A stretch of 64,000 bases of DNA from Pieris napi (lineage: Eukaryota > Arthropoda > Insecta > Lepidoptera > Pieridae), in NCBI RefSeq assembly GCF_905475465.1, contig NC_062257.1:6324001-6388000 (forward strand), in the 5' to 3' direction. The position numbers and the translations under genes are program-made. The first letter of the stretch is position 1. Every line of letters begins with the position of its first letter. Positions 1 through 11,838 of the stretch are shown in pieces. The notes beneath the pieces were generated by a model. It was given only the letters and a program-made list of their open reading frames with translations, ran no database searches and was not told the origin of the DNA.

Positions 1-14
1 TTAATATAAAATTT

Positions 15-480
15 CTATAAGGTAATTAATTCCCCCTTCTCACTCTCTCTCAGTCGGCCTCAATCGTTCTCTCCCTTTTCTTCGACAAAAACGCTGCACA
101 TCTTCGTGACGTTCTCGAAAAATTTTACCCTCATGCGCCTAAAGAAGTTTCACTTCAAAAAAACATTTTAAGTTTAGATAATGTATGTTAACACAAATAT
201 TTTAAGTAATTGGGTTGGATTAAATGAAGAAAGTAATAAAAGATACCTATAATATAGTGAATATTTTTGTATTTCTAATATCAAATGAAATTTCATAGTG
301 TTATAAACATACAAAAAGACAAATCATTCATACTTGATGGGAATATCAAATAGGCTATTATAGAACTTGGAGCATTTATTTTTTTTATAGCTTTCTATTC
401 CTTGAGTATGATAACATTTATTGAATGTAAAATACTAGTCACAAAAGCTAACATGTCTTATACTACTAAGGATTATTCAT
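15..480. other. No gene seen; repeat debris
   Basis: AT-rich. A piece of the hairpin-ended family (GCGCCTAAAGAAGTTTCACTT) lies near 136-160. Confidence 0.4.
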
Positions 481-492
481 TTTATATATGTA

Positions 493-857
493 CCAGCAGA
501 CCGGCCAAGCGTTGCAGTGGCTAAGGTTTTTGTTATATTACATAGTAGCAAACTATTCAAGGGAAACGGTAGGAGAACACCAGTCATGGGGACCACCATG
601 CTTTTTTGGCATGCACTTAAATTGTAGCTTATATGAAACGTTGATACTTTCAACACAACGCCATCTGTTAGAAATGTGCCTATCAAATAATAAACAAATA
701 TTAAATAATATTGCGGGTATACATTGTGATGTAAGCTATCCTATCTTTTAAGTTGGATCAAACTACACACGGTGTGCAAATTTGAATGAAATTGGTTCGG
801 TAGTTTAGGAGTCCATAGCGGACAAACAACGTGACACGTAATTTTTATATATTAAGA
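493..857 (-). mobile_element. Family 2 Helitron
   Basis: In reverse starts TCTTAATATATAAAAATTAC and ends in a mutated CTGG. Body matches 9776-10136 and 58999-59367. Confidence 0.75.
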
Positions 858-1037
858 TGTAAGTAAATAAATTAAGTCTTCCTACTTCTATGTATTTGAA
901 AGCGATGTTTAAAAAATCGGAAAACGTTTTTATATGGTTTTAAAAGGATTACCGAGAAAAGGTTGATTGAATTGTTGAAATAGCTGTAATAACTATGGAA
1001 CTTTGAATAGTTATTATGACTTAGGTGATATTCAAAG

Positions 1038-1291
1038 GCGAGCGTGAACTAAGCCTTTTTGGATGAAACCCCCCCCCCCCATGTAACGCGCCGTAACGTT
1101 TTTCTGTACCCAATAGTAAAACGTTTCGTGATCACCCAGTTACTCTTTATACCTAAAAGTTACCATTATGTGGTGTAAAGTACTGAAAACTCGAAAATAA
1201 TATAAGCAACAACGCGTAATTTAATCCCCGCCCCGCATAGTAACGTTTTACAAAAGGAAAAAAGTTCGTTACGTAATACTTGAACGCTCCC
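1038..1291. mobile_element. GGGAGCG MITE, degenerate left end
   Basis: Right end CGTAATACTTGAACGCTCCC intact, poly-C block at 1070-1080, left terminus eroded. Confidence 0.65.
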
Positions 1292-1341
1292 TTATGGCAA
1301 AATCCAATACATTTAAACGTATTGGATTTTGGGGAGTCATA

Positions 1342-1826
1342 GGCCACGTTCACACGGCGACCATTCGATTCGATATTTTCACGTATACGGTTTTACCGTA
1401 TACGATGCAATCGTTCACACGGCAACCATTCGATTCGATTTATTTTTTCGATCTAGGAAATAAAAACCTCGATATATATTAGAATTCTGTCCTCCATATT
1501 GACAACCGACTCATGCAACGCACAAGGGCAACTGCGGGCCACACGTGCGTATGTGTACGATTCTCGAATGGACGAGTCGTGTGAACGAGACAACATGAAC
1601 GCCCACTGCGTGTCGTATTCGATAAAATCGTTTCGAGACGCGGCGTTTCCGGTGACAACTTCGCACGGTATACGGTAAAATATATTTCTCGAACACGGGA
1701 TTTTCCGTATGAACGCCGTGTAAACAATTTTTAAGTTTTCATATACATATATTCTGTTGTCACTACTCTATTCGATAAAATCTCGTATACGGTATACGGG
1801 AAAATAATCGCCGTGTGAACGTGGCC
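1342..1826. mobile_element. Fold-back MITE (GGCCACGTTCACACGGCGA termini)
   Basis: Inverted termini of about 18 bp. The interior repeats the words TTCACACGGC and ACGGTATACGG/CCGTATACG several times, so the whole 485 bp can fold on itself. Confidence 0.7.
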
Positions 1827-2272
1827 TTATGCTTTCACTACGTTGAAATTCACGTTTGACGTACAAATATAAACATGGCTCCGAAAATCTGTCAGACAAG
1901 AGTGTACCAGTGATACCAACTACAGAATTTTCCATCTAGGACCTTCAAATACCACTAAATATCGTAATACGATACGATAATACATAGGGCCGAATATGCA
2001 TCAAAAACACATTCAAGTACTAAATTCGATGTTAAAATATTATAGCTTTTTGATATTACAGTTATAGCTTGAAGATTGTATTTGGTTTAATTTGTTTGGT
2101 ATTACGATATACATCGTATGAATCGTGTGTGATTTAAGAAAAAAAACGTGTGGCACTCGGGGACTGCCGCGCTAAAGCTATTGCATAGCATTTTTTATCA
2201 ACTTATGCAGTTATAATTATTTATTTATGCAGACTCAGACTAAAACGCCTATATAGTCTGTCTCACTCTAAA

Positions 2273-2571
2273 GGCCGATTTACATTATCTTAGTGTTTAG
2301 GATAGTGCTTTAGTTGAAACATGTAAACGCTACTTGCTTTAGTACAGTTCTACTTGACTTTCAAGTTGATTCAAAATATAATCGCTTTTTATTTTTGTTT
2401 CAAGTGATACCCCGCCCGCGCCCGCGCACCCCCCGTTCATTGTGGCGCTGTAATGATACTCTACTGGAAGAAATGTAAACGTTCACTCGCAACGCACTAA
2501 AGCACTAAAGAACTTGCCTTTCAACTTGTACTAAAGCACTCTCCTAAACACTAAGATAATGTAAATCGGCC
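2273..2571. mobile_element. MITE with 30-bp inverted termini
   Basis: Ends GGCCGATTTACATTATCTTA and its complement, GTGTTTAGGA shared. GC-rich tract CCCGCCCGCGCCCGCGC in the middle. Confidence 0.75.
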
Positions 2572-2807
2572 ATAACGAGTACCGGCTGCACCGGCGCTCA
2601 CGCTACGTCACCGATCTCGTCAAGAGATGGGAATGCGCAGTATGCGTTCTGTCCCACTCTAACGCGTATTTGCCGCACCTATATTACGTCATCGTGTGTT
2701 AGGTTTTTTTTTGTTACGGAATTTCTTGATTCGGTCGCCGCGCTCAAAGCCCACGCTATAATCTGTGTAATAGCTTAAAAGATCAACATGTACAGTAAAG
2801 ATCAACA

Positions 2808-3000
2808 TAAACAGTAGCAAAAGAAAAACAATAACTGTCTCTTTTATACTCATAAGCTTGACCGAGCGCGAGAGAGACGGACAGTCGTTTCATGATGCAT
2901 ATTGAGTGTGACATTACGCCTCGTGCTTATTCACAGACACTACACAAGCACAAAGTGTAAATGTGTTGAAGCCGCCAGCTTTAGATAACATACCAATACT
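2808..3000 (+). repeat. 190-bp dispersed repeat, copy 1
   Basis: ATAACTGTCTCTTTTATACT through AGCTTTAGATAACATACCA, repeated at 11158-11347 in the same direction with few differences. Type unknown. Confidence 0.75.
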
Positions 3001-3199
3001 TAAGTGTAATTATTTTTATAATCAGATTACATAACTAACCGAATGAGGTGCCGAAATTTCTCAGCCTTCTTGCCTTTGTTATGGTTAATTGCATTAACCA
3101 CGTGTGCCATTATTCTTAGATAACATTGCATGTAGGATTGCATTGCATTTTGGTCTCAATTACTAAACCCACCATTGTTACTTATCTATAATATACAGG

Positions 3200-3310
3200 G
3201 TGGCCAAAAAGTCGTGGATCAAACGCAAATATAGATGAAGTCATCAGCTGCTAAAAATTGTTCTACGGAAGGTCCCTAAGCTCAACCCCTGCAGAGTTAT
3301 AATTTAGTTT
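3200..3310 (+). repeat. Repeat block shared with 43092-43196
   Basis: Begins CAGGGTGGCCAAAAAGTCG and ends CTCAACCCCTGCAGAGTTA. The same block is inverted next to the LINE at 43 kb. It looks like the terminal part of a transposon of unknown type. Confidence 0.6.
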
Positions 3311-3769
3311 GCGTTTTTATAAGAAAATTGACTTTTTTACTAATTCTTATTAAAATTCGAAAATACCTACATCCTATATCTTTTTCAAAATATCCAATAG
3401 ATTGGTACTGATGAGTTCTTGCGTTAGACATACTATTTTTAGTTGTTTATTGAGTGTATTGAAGATAATATTAAGTTATACGATATAACAATTTCTTAAA
3501 TAATAACTTTTTGTTTACTTCGGACCCCACTGTGAAAAAAAAATACTCTACCGAAAAGTGACCCTGTATTACAAGTTTTGGGGCATTTAATAGGGATTCT
3601 GAAAAGGTATTACACATGGTCATGAGTCGCTCTAATATCTTTCCCTTACCAACTCGAAAAGTATCGCGCAGCCGGGATATACAACGACCAATATTTATGC
3701 TTAACACTACCAATGTTAAGGGTGGTACCAATTCTTATTTTTTAGGCAAAACATTTTGTTATTATTTTT

Positions 3770-3925
3770 TATGATATATCATACAAAAATACATACAACC
3801 TTTAATTGTCACCTTCTACGATCAACCCCTATTTTTTATTATAGTAGATAGTTATTTTTATTGTACGAAATATTTTCTAGGAATAATATTATACATGGCA
3901 AAACGACGTTTGCCGGGTCAGCTAG
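3770..3925 (+). mobile_element. Family 1 Helitron 3' fragment
   Basis: Ends AACGACGTTTGCCGGGTCAG then CTAG. Only the last part of the family is present. Confidence 0.6.
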
Positions 3926-3999
3926 TTATAAAGATTTTTTTTAACTTTCGTACTAACTACTAACTGACGTGAGACTGATCTTAAATTAAATTATCATGA

Positions 4000-4225
4000 T
4001 TTATGTGCACTTTTTTATTTTTATTTTTCATGTATCCATTATTAGTTTACTTTGTTTTTGTTCGTGTTTAGTTCTTTTTTCTTAATAACTATATGTAATA
4101 TGTATTTTTGCACTTCTTGTCTACCTTATCTGATTTATTTCATTTTTCATTTCTCACAGTGATTGCCTGGAAGCGATCGCTCGAAAGCGATAAGGCCGCC
4201 AGTTGCCCTCCTTTTCATATAATTA
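4000..4225 (+). repeat. LINE 3'-end fragment (GCCTGGAAG type)
   Basis: Contains GATTGCCTGGAAGCGATCGC and AAGGCCGCCAGTTGC, shared with 43205-43370. A SINE follows it. Confidence 0.5.
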
Positions 4226-4236
4226 TTTTAATTGTA

Positions 4237-4488
4237 TTTTTTTTTAAAGACAATTCACACCAATTGACCTAGTCCCATGCTAAGCTGGTGAAGCTTGTGT
4301 TATGGGTACTAGACAACGGATATACATACATATTATAGATAGATAGACATATAAATACATATTTAAACACCCAAGACCTAAGCACAACACCAAATGCTCA
4401 TCACATCGATGTTCGTCTCTACCGGGGATCGAACCCGAGACCCATGGATTCGCAGTCAGGGGTACTGACCACTAGACCAATGAATCGT
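4237..4488 (-). mobile_element. SINE-B copy
   Basis: T-run (reverse of the A-tail), body with CCCATGCTAAGCTGGTGAAG, and tRNA-like head ending ACTAGACCAATGAATCGT. Confidence 0.8.
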
Positions 4489-4733
4489 ATTATGTTATCT
4501 ATCGACATATTTATATGTTCACAGAGTGAATTCACAGTAGCGATATTGTGTATATTATGTGTTAAATATTATATATGTACCTACTTTATTATATTTTATT
4601 TAATGTTTCTCGACATTATCGTATTGGCATAGTCTGTAAGGATAATGTATGTATTTCTGTAATAAATAAATAAATAAAAAAATGTTTCTGTATGCAACGA
4701 AGTGTTAATAAATAAATAAAAATTGTTTCGTAG

Positions 4734-4883
4734 AACTTTGGTGAAATTGACGAACATGTCCGTGATCCCGACGAGGAGTTTGACAAGATGAGGGATGTGC
4801 TCAGGAAGGAGAGCACGGAGTCCGTACCCAAGGAGGAGGCCACTCCTGAAGTGAAGAAAGAAAAGAAGAGCTCTACTCCCAAG
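4734..4883 (+). CDS. GLYR1: GLYR1/NDF-like protein, internal exon (linker after the PWWP region)
   Basis: Fifty in-frame codons between a TTTCGTAG acceptor and an AAG|GTATTA donor, both phase 0. The peptide is acidic then lysine-rich (starts NFGEIDEHVRDPDEEFDKM, ends KKEKKSSTPK) and has no fold of its own. It joins in frame to the exon at 7165, and together they form the charged linker that in GLYR1/NDF proteins separates the N-terminal PWWP chromatin-reading domain from the C-terminal dehydrogenase-like domain. I see no PWWP coding sequence between here and the left edge, so the 5' exons lie outside. Assignment of this exon rests on frame, splice sites and position relative to the conserved exons downstream, since the linker itself is poorly conserved. 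Confidence 0.8.
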
Positions 4884-5001
4884 GTATTAAAGTTGCTTTT
4901 TGTATTACAATTTTCTTAACTTGTCTCATCCGGTACAATTCATTCAATTGTATCTTTATCCAGGTGCTCTAGTCATATTGAGTGTCAATAATAAAGATTT
5001 A

Positions 5002-5316
5002 CTAGCTGACCTGGCTAACGTCGTTTTGCCATGTATATTATTTATAATAAAAAACAGGGGTTGATTATAGAGGGTTGAAAATTTAGGGTTGTATGTATAC
5101 TTTAATGCTGTATCATAATTTTTTTTTTAAATGATAATAATGATAAATAATTTAGGGGTGGACTACTCTAAACATTTAGGGGGATCAAAAATAGATGTTG
5201 TCCGATTTTCAGACATACTCAATATGCACACAAAATTTCATGAGAATCGGTCCAGCCGTTTCGGAGGAGTTTAACTACAAACACCGCGACACGAGAATTT
5301 TATATATAAGATTAGA
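5002..5316 (-). mobile_element. Non-autonomous Helitron, family 1
   Basis: In reverse it begins TCTAATCTTATATATAAAAT and ends CTAG, with A/T flanks. The subterminal hairpin is degenerate here. Body GAATCGGTCCAGCCGTTTCG. Confidence 0.75.
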
Positions 5317-5687
5317 TTTGTACTAACGAACAACTTAAATCGGATTATGAATAGACTTTTTGACATCACTGTAAGTGATATGGAATAATATCCCTCCGCT
5401 GAAAAATCTTCAACTAAAATCAAAATTTCGTCGCAGTTACAAAGTAAATGTACTTACTCAACAAAATTATATATTTATATATTTCTTGTAATAGTTTTAG
5501 TTACAATTATTCTTATTCTTTATTTAATATATACTTTTACACATAATTATTCCAAGACTTTTTTACTAACACTGTTAATATTTACTATTGTTATAAAATA
5601 GAGAATTTTTTTTGCGCAATCTAACTTGTGGTATCTGGCGGAATGACCAGCGCTGTGGAAAACGTCTGCTCCACAGCATAATGCTTA

Positions 5688-6018
5688 GGTTTCCTAGAAA
5701 AGCGGTGCCGTTAACTAACGGCCGTCTTTACTTTTTAACATAATGCAAAAAAACAATCATTTTCGCTCGTCCAAGTCACGTTTCCACTCATTGCATTAAT
5801 TAAATATGGGCACCGCTACACGCGAAAAACGTTGAACTAATATTTATCACCGCCATGACGGCCGTCATGCAAATGACAGCACAGCTATTTGACGTTACGG
5901 TGACACTCAACGTTCTCTAGGAAATCTCCGATGTTATTTATAGACAACGTATGGGTGACGTTACCCAACGCTACATTACGGCCGTTAGATAACGGCACCG
6001 CTTTTCTAGGAAGCTAGC
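5688..6018. mobile_element. MITE with TTA duplication (AAAAGCGGTGCCGTTA termini)
   Basis: Inverted termini share TTCCTAGAAAAGCGGTGCCG. TTA flanks at 5685-5687 and 6019-6021 suggest the Harbinger group. A truncated copy lies at 51465-51710. Confidence 0.75.
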
Positions 6019-6359
6019 TTACGCCAGGGCCAATTACAACCACAGCATACACGCATTACTCACTTGAAACGAACCGAAAGGGATTTTTTTTGTGATTTTT
6101 CTTTTTTGATGATTTCAGTTCAGAATTTAATTCAATAAATATTAAAAGTTAACAGATGGGTAGTTTATAGTGTAAACTCAACTCTGAACTTGCTGTATAG
6201 CCGCTGTATAGATTGTTTAGGTGAAGGTAATTGTGGATGTAATTGTGAATATTGTGGATGGATAAAACATCAAGGATCATAATGCTGAGCCAGGGCCAGT
6301 TACACCCACAACACACACACATTACATACTTAAAACGTCATATTACACACTCAAATCAT

Positions 6360-6600
6360 AAATAAATTTGACGAATATTTATGATCCTAATCCTTGGTGT
6401 TGATTTGCTCCAGTTCAAACAATTATAGACTCAAAACTTAGCTATTAAAAAGAGTGGCGGAGAGTTTCTCGCCAGTTCTTCTTACTTCTACGCCCTTGAC
6501 TTGCGAACTGGTAGTAAATGTAAATTTTGAATTAATTTAACTTCTTTTTTGACGTTCATAAGTGGATTTACCTATATGAATAAAGTTATTTTGAGTTTAA
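6360..6600 (+). repeat. LINE 3'-end fragment
   Basis: Same 3' untranslated sequence as the fragment at 50386-50600 (CCAGTTCTTCTTACTTCTAC block), ending near TTATTTTGAGTTTAA. A 5'-truncated insertion. Confidence 0.65.
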
Positions 6601-6730
6601 CTATCTATTTTGTGTGTTTCTGTGTCTGTGTGTGTGTGTTTTGTTAGTAAGAAATGTTATGTCTGACTGTCGATGCAGAAATCTGCAAGGTTTAATTTTT
6701 TTGCTATATACTTTTTCTATTCAAAATAAA

Positions 6731-7035
6731 TCTAATATATAAAATTCTCGTGTCTCGGTGTTTGTGGTTAAACTCCTCCGAAACGGCACGACCGATTCTC
6801 ATGAAATTTTCTGTGCATATTAGGTATGTCTGAGAATCGGACAACATCTATTTTTCATCTCCCTAAATGTTAAGGGTAGTCCACCCCTAAATATTTTTTT
6901 TTATTTTTGGATATTATTTTATGATACAGCATTAAAAAATACATGCAACCCCTAACTTTCACCCCTCTACGATCAACCCCTATTTTTTATTATAAATGAA
7001 AAACATGGCAAAACGACGTTTGCCGGATCAGCTAG
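6731..7035 (+). mobile_element. Non-autonomous Helitron, family 1
   Basis: Starts TCTAATATATAAAATTCTCG after A and ends CTAG before T. The stem GGCAAA..TTTGCC lies seven bases before the CTAG, the Helitron terminator layout. Confidence 0.8.
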
Positions 7036-7164
7036 TTACTTTATAAAGTTGAAGTATGGTGAAATGTGTTTTGTATTTCTTATTTACACACAAATGAATT
7101 ACCCTAGAACCACGCGGCACTACCGTAAATAAAATTGTGATATTTATATTCTGGAAATTTATAG

Positions 7165-7359
7165 ATTCGTTTGGGTTCTAAGGTGAAGGCTGTTAAGCGT
7201 TCTTCGTCGACTGGTCTGAAATCCACGCCCAGGAAAATGGCGAAAGCCTCCCGATCGTTTACGGACTCTGACCTGGCGAATGATAAGCCGTCCATGCTGA
7301 ACCACTCGTTCTCGAAGAAGTCAAGTCTTCTACAGCGGCCGTCGAATATATTGAGACCT
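7165..7359 (+). CDS. GLYR1: GLYR1/NDF-like protein, internal exon (basic linker)
   Basis: Sixty-five codons in phase 0, bounded by an AAATTTATAG acceptor and a CCT|GTAAGTAT donor, a near-consensus 5' splice site. The peptide is basic and serine-rich (SKVKAVKRSSSTG, KSTPRKMAKASRS), consistent with a disordered nuclear linker. The TPRKMAK stretch loosely recalls a DNA minor-groove-binding motif, but this is not diagnostic. The next coding exon begins at 9447 in the same phase. Confidence 0.85.
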
Positions 7360-7532
7360 GTAAGTATGATTACTTCTATTGATATATGATAAAGGATGAA
7401 ACTAAGCTAAACAATTGCCGAGCTATGTAAGACACGATAAACATAGTTGCATCTCCTTTTTACGCATTAGAGTGGCGTTAGAAAATAAAGGACGTATGCC
7501 TTCACCAGTGATACTTACTCCTACAGACGTTA

Positions 7533-7775
7533 CGCAATTTTTGGAGATTATTGACCCCCCCCCCCCCATGTAACGCGCCGTAACGTTTTTCTATACCCAA
7601 GTATAGTAACGTTTCGTGACCGCCCAGTGACTCTTTATACCTAGAAGTTACCATTATGTGGTGTACAATACTGGAAAGTCGAAAATAATATTAACAATAA
7701 CGCGTAATTCAATCCCCGCCCCGCATCGTAACGTTTTACAAAAGGACACCCCCCCCTAAATTCGTTACGTAATAC
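7533..7775. mobile_element. GGGAGCG MITE, both termini altered
   Basis: Interior ATGTAACGCGCCGTAACGTT and CCCCGCCCCGCATCGTAACG shared with the family. Confidence 0.65.
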
Positions 7776-7917
7776 GTACGCCTTCATCAGTGATACTTAC
7801 CCCTACAGAGTGTTTCCCTAAATATCTATAATTACTTTAGTTTGTTGGTTAGGTTCTAGTCTATATAATTTCTATAAATCTAGTGTTTTTTTAAGACAAT
7901 ATAAATTTTGTATAAAG

Positions 7918-7979
7918 GGGGGTGTTTTTTGGAGATACATCAAGGGGGACCCCTTGATGTATCTCCAAAAAACACCCCC
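7918..7979. repeat. Perfect 30-bp palindrome with a 2-nt loop
   Basis: Left arm 7918-7947 (GGGGGTGTTTTTTGGAGATA...) and right arm 7950-7979 are exact complements. Confidence 0.92.
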
Positions 7980-9091
7980 AAGACATCTGGTTTCCTCTTA
8001 AATTTGGGGAATACCCCCAAGTTGGCACTACTGGCGATGTGGCAACAAATGTGATTTTTCAACCATTTGATGTGTATGTAGGTATCGTCATAGTCGTAGA
8101 ATAGTGACGGATCTGACAAATAGTAAACTTTGCAAGGCAATCATTTCAATATAATATAATCATGTTAGTTTTTGTCATAACTATTTTAATTCATATTCTG
8201 TTATTATGAAAATTGGCATACAAGCAAACAAAAGGGTTTGTTTTGAAACAATATAAAAATAATAACATTAAATTACACAGTTTTCTAGAAAAATCACATG
8301 TTTTTATCAAATCCGTCCCTTTACCGACTGATTAATTTGAAATTTAAAACAAATGGATTTTTTTAATGTAATATAATATTTAGTCAATGTATTATCCATA
8401 TATGTTAAAAAGTGGATTATGGATTTTTTCCTACGAAAATGACGGTATGTGATATTTTTATGGTGCATAATATTTAGAAATGATAAAGTAAGTTTTACCA
8501 AAAAAATTCCTATACTAAAATTCATACAGATATTTTTTAATTAAGGTTCTCATCTTAGAGATATCCACGCTTTTCTGTTCATCTCTACGAGTATGTATCA
8601 AAATGAATTACTATTCATTCTTGAGAATGGCTAGACTGAACCAGCTAATTTTGATCTTGTAATATTTGGGCAATGTTTAAACGGTGTAAAACTAGCGAAC
8701 TGTGGAATAGATTCCCGGTGGGGCTCCTCCCTGGGAGATACGACCTCCAACTGTTTAAAAATGAGTCTTCCTCAAAAGCCGGCAACGCACCGTTTAACTG
8801 GGTGTCCACGACTGCCCTTTTTGGGCGTCCCGTGACAATAGCTATACCGTTTCGGCTAATTTTGATTTTGAAATAGTTGTGGAGGTTCGGGGAATCTTTA
8901 AACGGAACGACCATAATAAGATGTTATAACATTAAATTTAATTTTAATTGTTAAAAAAAACGATACACAATTTGCTATTCTCTGTATTATTTATTGTAAA
9001 TAATACAATAAGCAATACAATGCCTTGTAAATTGTTTTTTGTAATAACTGTAGGGTGTTGTAAATTGTAATAAGTAGTTTTAGATTGTATC

Positions 9092-9409
9092 TGTCACCGT
9101 AAAATTGTAAACACCGTTAGATTGTAATCTATCTCGCGAGATTATAAAGTGTCGAAAGATTGTGAACCTCAACAAACTGCTTACAATTTAACGTATAATT
9201 ATTCGGTAGTTATATGAAATTGTTGGAAAGTAAAATTAATCTGTAATTGACCAAAGAAGTTTGAATGATAACTAAGTTAGTGTAGTACAATCTACCGAAT
9301 AATAATACGTTAAATTGTAAGCAGTAAGCTGAGGTTCACAATCTTTCGACAGTTTATAATCTCGCGAGATAGATTACAATCTAACGGTGTTTACAATTTT
9401 ACGTTAACA
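9092..9409. mobile_element. Long-inverted-repeat MITE (CTCGCGAGAT family)
   Basis: Arms over 90 bp begin CCGTAAAATTGTAAACACCG and contain ATCTATCTCGCGAGATTATA. It ends 37 bp before a GLYR1 exon. Confidence 0.8.
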
Positions 9410-9446
9410 TATCCACTTAAACATTTTAACATAAATAATTTTTCAG

Positions 9447-9620
9447 GAAACGCCACCCCTGGATCTGGAGAACGTATCTGAGACTCTCCTGGAGAAGAAC
9501 ATAAAGGCGAGCCAAATGAAATTCGGCTTCCTCGGCCTAGGAATTATGGGGAGTGGAATTGTCAAGAATTTGCTCAATTCCGGTCATAAGGTCCTTGTGT
9601 GGAATCGTACTGCTGCCAAG
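9447..9620 (+). CDS. GLYR1: GLYR1/NDF-like protein, exon with the Rossmann nucleotide-binding motif
   Basis: Fifty-eight codons in phase 0, with a TTTTTCAG acceptor and an AAG|GTAAGTG donor. After a short helix-like lead (LDLENVSETLLEKNIKAS) comes KFGFLGLGIMGSGIVKNLL, the glycine-rich GxGxxG dinucleotide-binding loop of the 6-phosphogluconate / beta-hydroxyacid dehydrogenase superfamily, followed by VLVWNRTAAK. This matches the start of the dehydrogenase-like domain of GLYR1 (NDF in Drosophila). In that family the domain serves oligomerisation and chromatin association, and the catalytic lysine is missing. That catalytic region is outside this window. A palindromic MITE ends 37 bp before the acceptor. 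The intron that follows is 49.9 kb long. Confidence 0.96.
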
Positions 9621-9775
9621 GTAAGTGTAGATGTAGATTCCAGGTGTTCCTGGAATAGAAGGTTTAGAAGTTAAATTTAGGAATTTTTGGAATATAGAAT
9701 TTGGGACCAGCTAGAAAGAAGTACTAATTTAAAGCGAAGTAAAGATGAAGCTTTATATATATATATATATATATA

Positions 9776-10136
9776 CTAGCAGACCCGCCAAGCGTTGCTG
9801 TGGCTAAGGTTTTTGTTATATTACATAGTAGTAAACTATTCAAGGGAAACGGCAGGAGAACACCAACCCACCATGCTTTTTTGGTGGTTATGCCATTAAA
9901 TTGTAACTTATGTGAAACGTTGGTACTTTCAACACAGCGCCATCTGTTAGAATTGTGACTATCAAATAATAAACAAATATTTTGCAATAAAATAATATTG
10001 CGGGTATTAATTGAGATGTAAGCTATCCTATCTTTTTAGTTGGATCAAACTACACACGGTGTGCAAATTTGATTGATTTCGGTTCGGTAGTTTAGGAGTC
10101 CATAGCGGACAAACACGTAATTTATATATATTAAGA
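9776..10136 (-). mobile_element. Family 2 Helitron
   Basis: Reverse orientation, ends CTAG at 9779-9776 beside a (TA)n run at 9753-9775. Confidence 0.8.
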
Positions 10137-10837
10137 TGTATATACTGGAAACATAACTAATCTAAGCGTACGACCAACCAGGCTGCAGAAGATAAACCAC
10201 TCCTTATATGGAAATTGTATTAGTTTTTTTTTTTTCCCAAGCAAAATTAGAAAATTATCTGAATCAATTAAACTCTCGTTAAACGTAAATTAATCAAACA
10301 TTAAGAAACTTAAATGATAGGTTTTACCAATTTGCTAGGAAATTGTTAACGAAACACAGTAAGTAAAATTTAAAAATATAATGAAAAACGCAAATCCAAA
10401 TAATTTTTCGTAAAACTTAACAATCAAATTGCCCCCATGGTCCCCATGTTGAGAAACACTGCTCTAGTCACTTAGGGTACAATTATTACTGTGTTTTTTT
10501 CCTCTATTTGTTGTTCTGCATTCTTTCGTTAAGTACTTATATGGAAACGGCAGTATGTGTTAGCTAGTTTTTCTGGAATTGAAGACAGTAGAAGAGAGGC
10601 TGCAAAAACCAAGGAATAGATATGATGGTAGGATATGAGGACGGCGATATAGGTCGGTTATCGAAAGCTCCCGCGTTCACAGTACACACACTAGTGCAAT
10701 TTCACTATACAGTATGTTTAAAAATATGACTTTTTTGGCCAAGCTATATATTTTAGTCTACTCTGGTTTTAGTAATGTTGGGTGGGTTGTAAATAAATAA
10801 AAATGTGTCAAATACATATAAATATTATGTGCATACG

Positions 10838-11040
10838 AGGGTGGATCCAAAAGTTTTAAGCCCGACCACGAACGTAAAAGAGTAGTTTGTGTAAATAATT
10901 TTTCATTTTTCAACATAAGCTCCATCTAGCTCAACACACTTATTTTTACTTCACTAACAATTCTTTCAATACTCCTCTTAGAAACACCGGTCGCATCTGA
11001 TGTCTAATCGTACAATTCTTTCATTAAACTGTTTTTATTT
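10838..11040 (-). pseudogene. Mariner transposase 3' remnant
   Basis: In reverse, the sequence reads KCVELDGAYVEK then a stop, the usual end of mariner transposases, followed by a terminal repeat ending in the complement of ACGAGGGTGGATCCAAAAGT. The rest of the gene is not recognisable. Confidence 0.55.
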
Positions 11041-11157
11041 TGCCGGAACCAATTATTTCATAAGAATTTTTTTTTTCTAAGTATTCTAACCTCCAACCAA
11101 ATAAGTAAACAATCACAGACAAAATAATAATGAGAAAAAAGTTCAACATGTTGTTAT

Positions 11158-11347
11158 AAACAGTAGCAAAAGCAAAACAATAACTGTCTCTTTTATACTC
11201 ATAAGCTTGATCGAGCGAGAGAGAGACGGACAGTCTTTTCATGATGCATATTCAGTGTGACAAGATGCCTCGCGCTTATTCACAGACACTACACAAGCAC
11301 AAAGTGTAAATGTGTTGAAGCTGCCAGCTTTAGATAACATACCAGTA
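11158..11347 (+). repeat. 190-bp dispersed repeat, copy 2
   Basis: Second copy of the 2808-3000 sequence. Confidence 0.75.
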
Positions 11348-11572
11348 CCGTTACCATAAGTATAATGAGAATTATCGTTTTGCAACTGAGCGTTTTTTAA
11401 GGCAGTTTTTGCCGCGATGGAATACTATGTGGAACCAGCTGCCCACTGAAGTATTTCCGAACCAATTCCCTAATGGCACACCGGCACTGGCGAGGCTTCT
11501 GGCAATGTTCATGAGAGGTATCACTTAACCTCAAGTGAGCCTCATGCCCGCTTGCCCCTTGTTACATATATA

Positions 11573-11838
11573 TTAACGTAAAATTGTAAACACCGTTAGA
11601 TTGTAATCTATCTCGCGAGATTGTAAACCTCAATGAACTGCTTACAATTTAACGTATTATCATTCGGTAGATTGTAATCTATCGAAGTGAAACCGACAGT
11701 TGATAACTTTAAGATTGTAATTTGACGGTATAATACGTTAAATTGTAAGCAGTACGCTGAGGTTCACAATCTTTCGACAGTTTACAATCTCGCGAGATAG
11801 ATTACAATCTAACGGTGTTTACAATTTTACGGTGACAT
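11573..11838. mobile_element. Long-inverted-repeat MITE (CTCGCGAGAT family), short form
   Basis: Same arms, with a shorter and different centre than the 9.1-kb copy. Confidence 0.8.
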
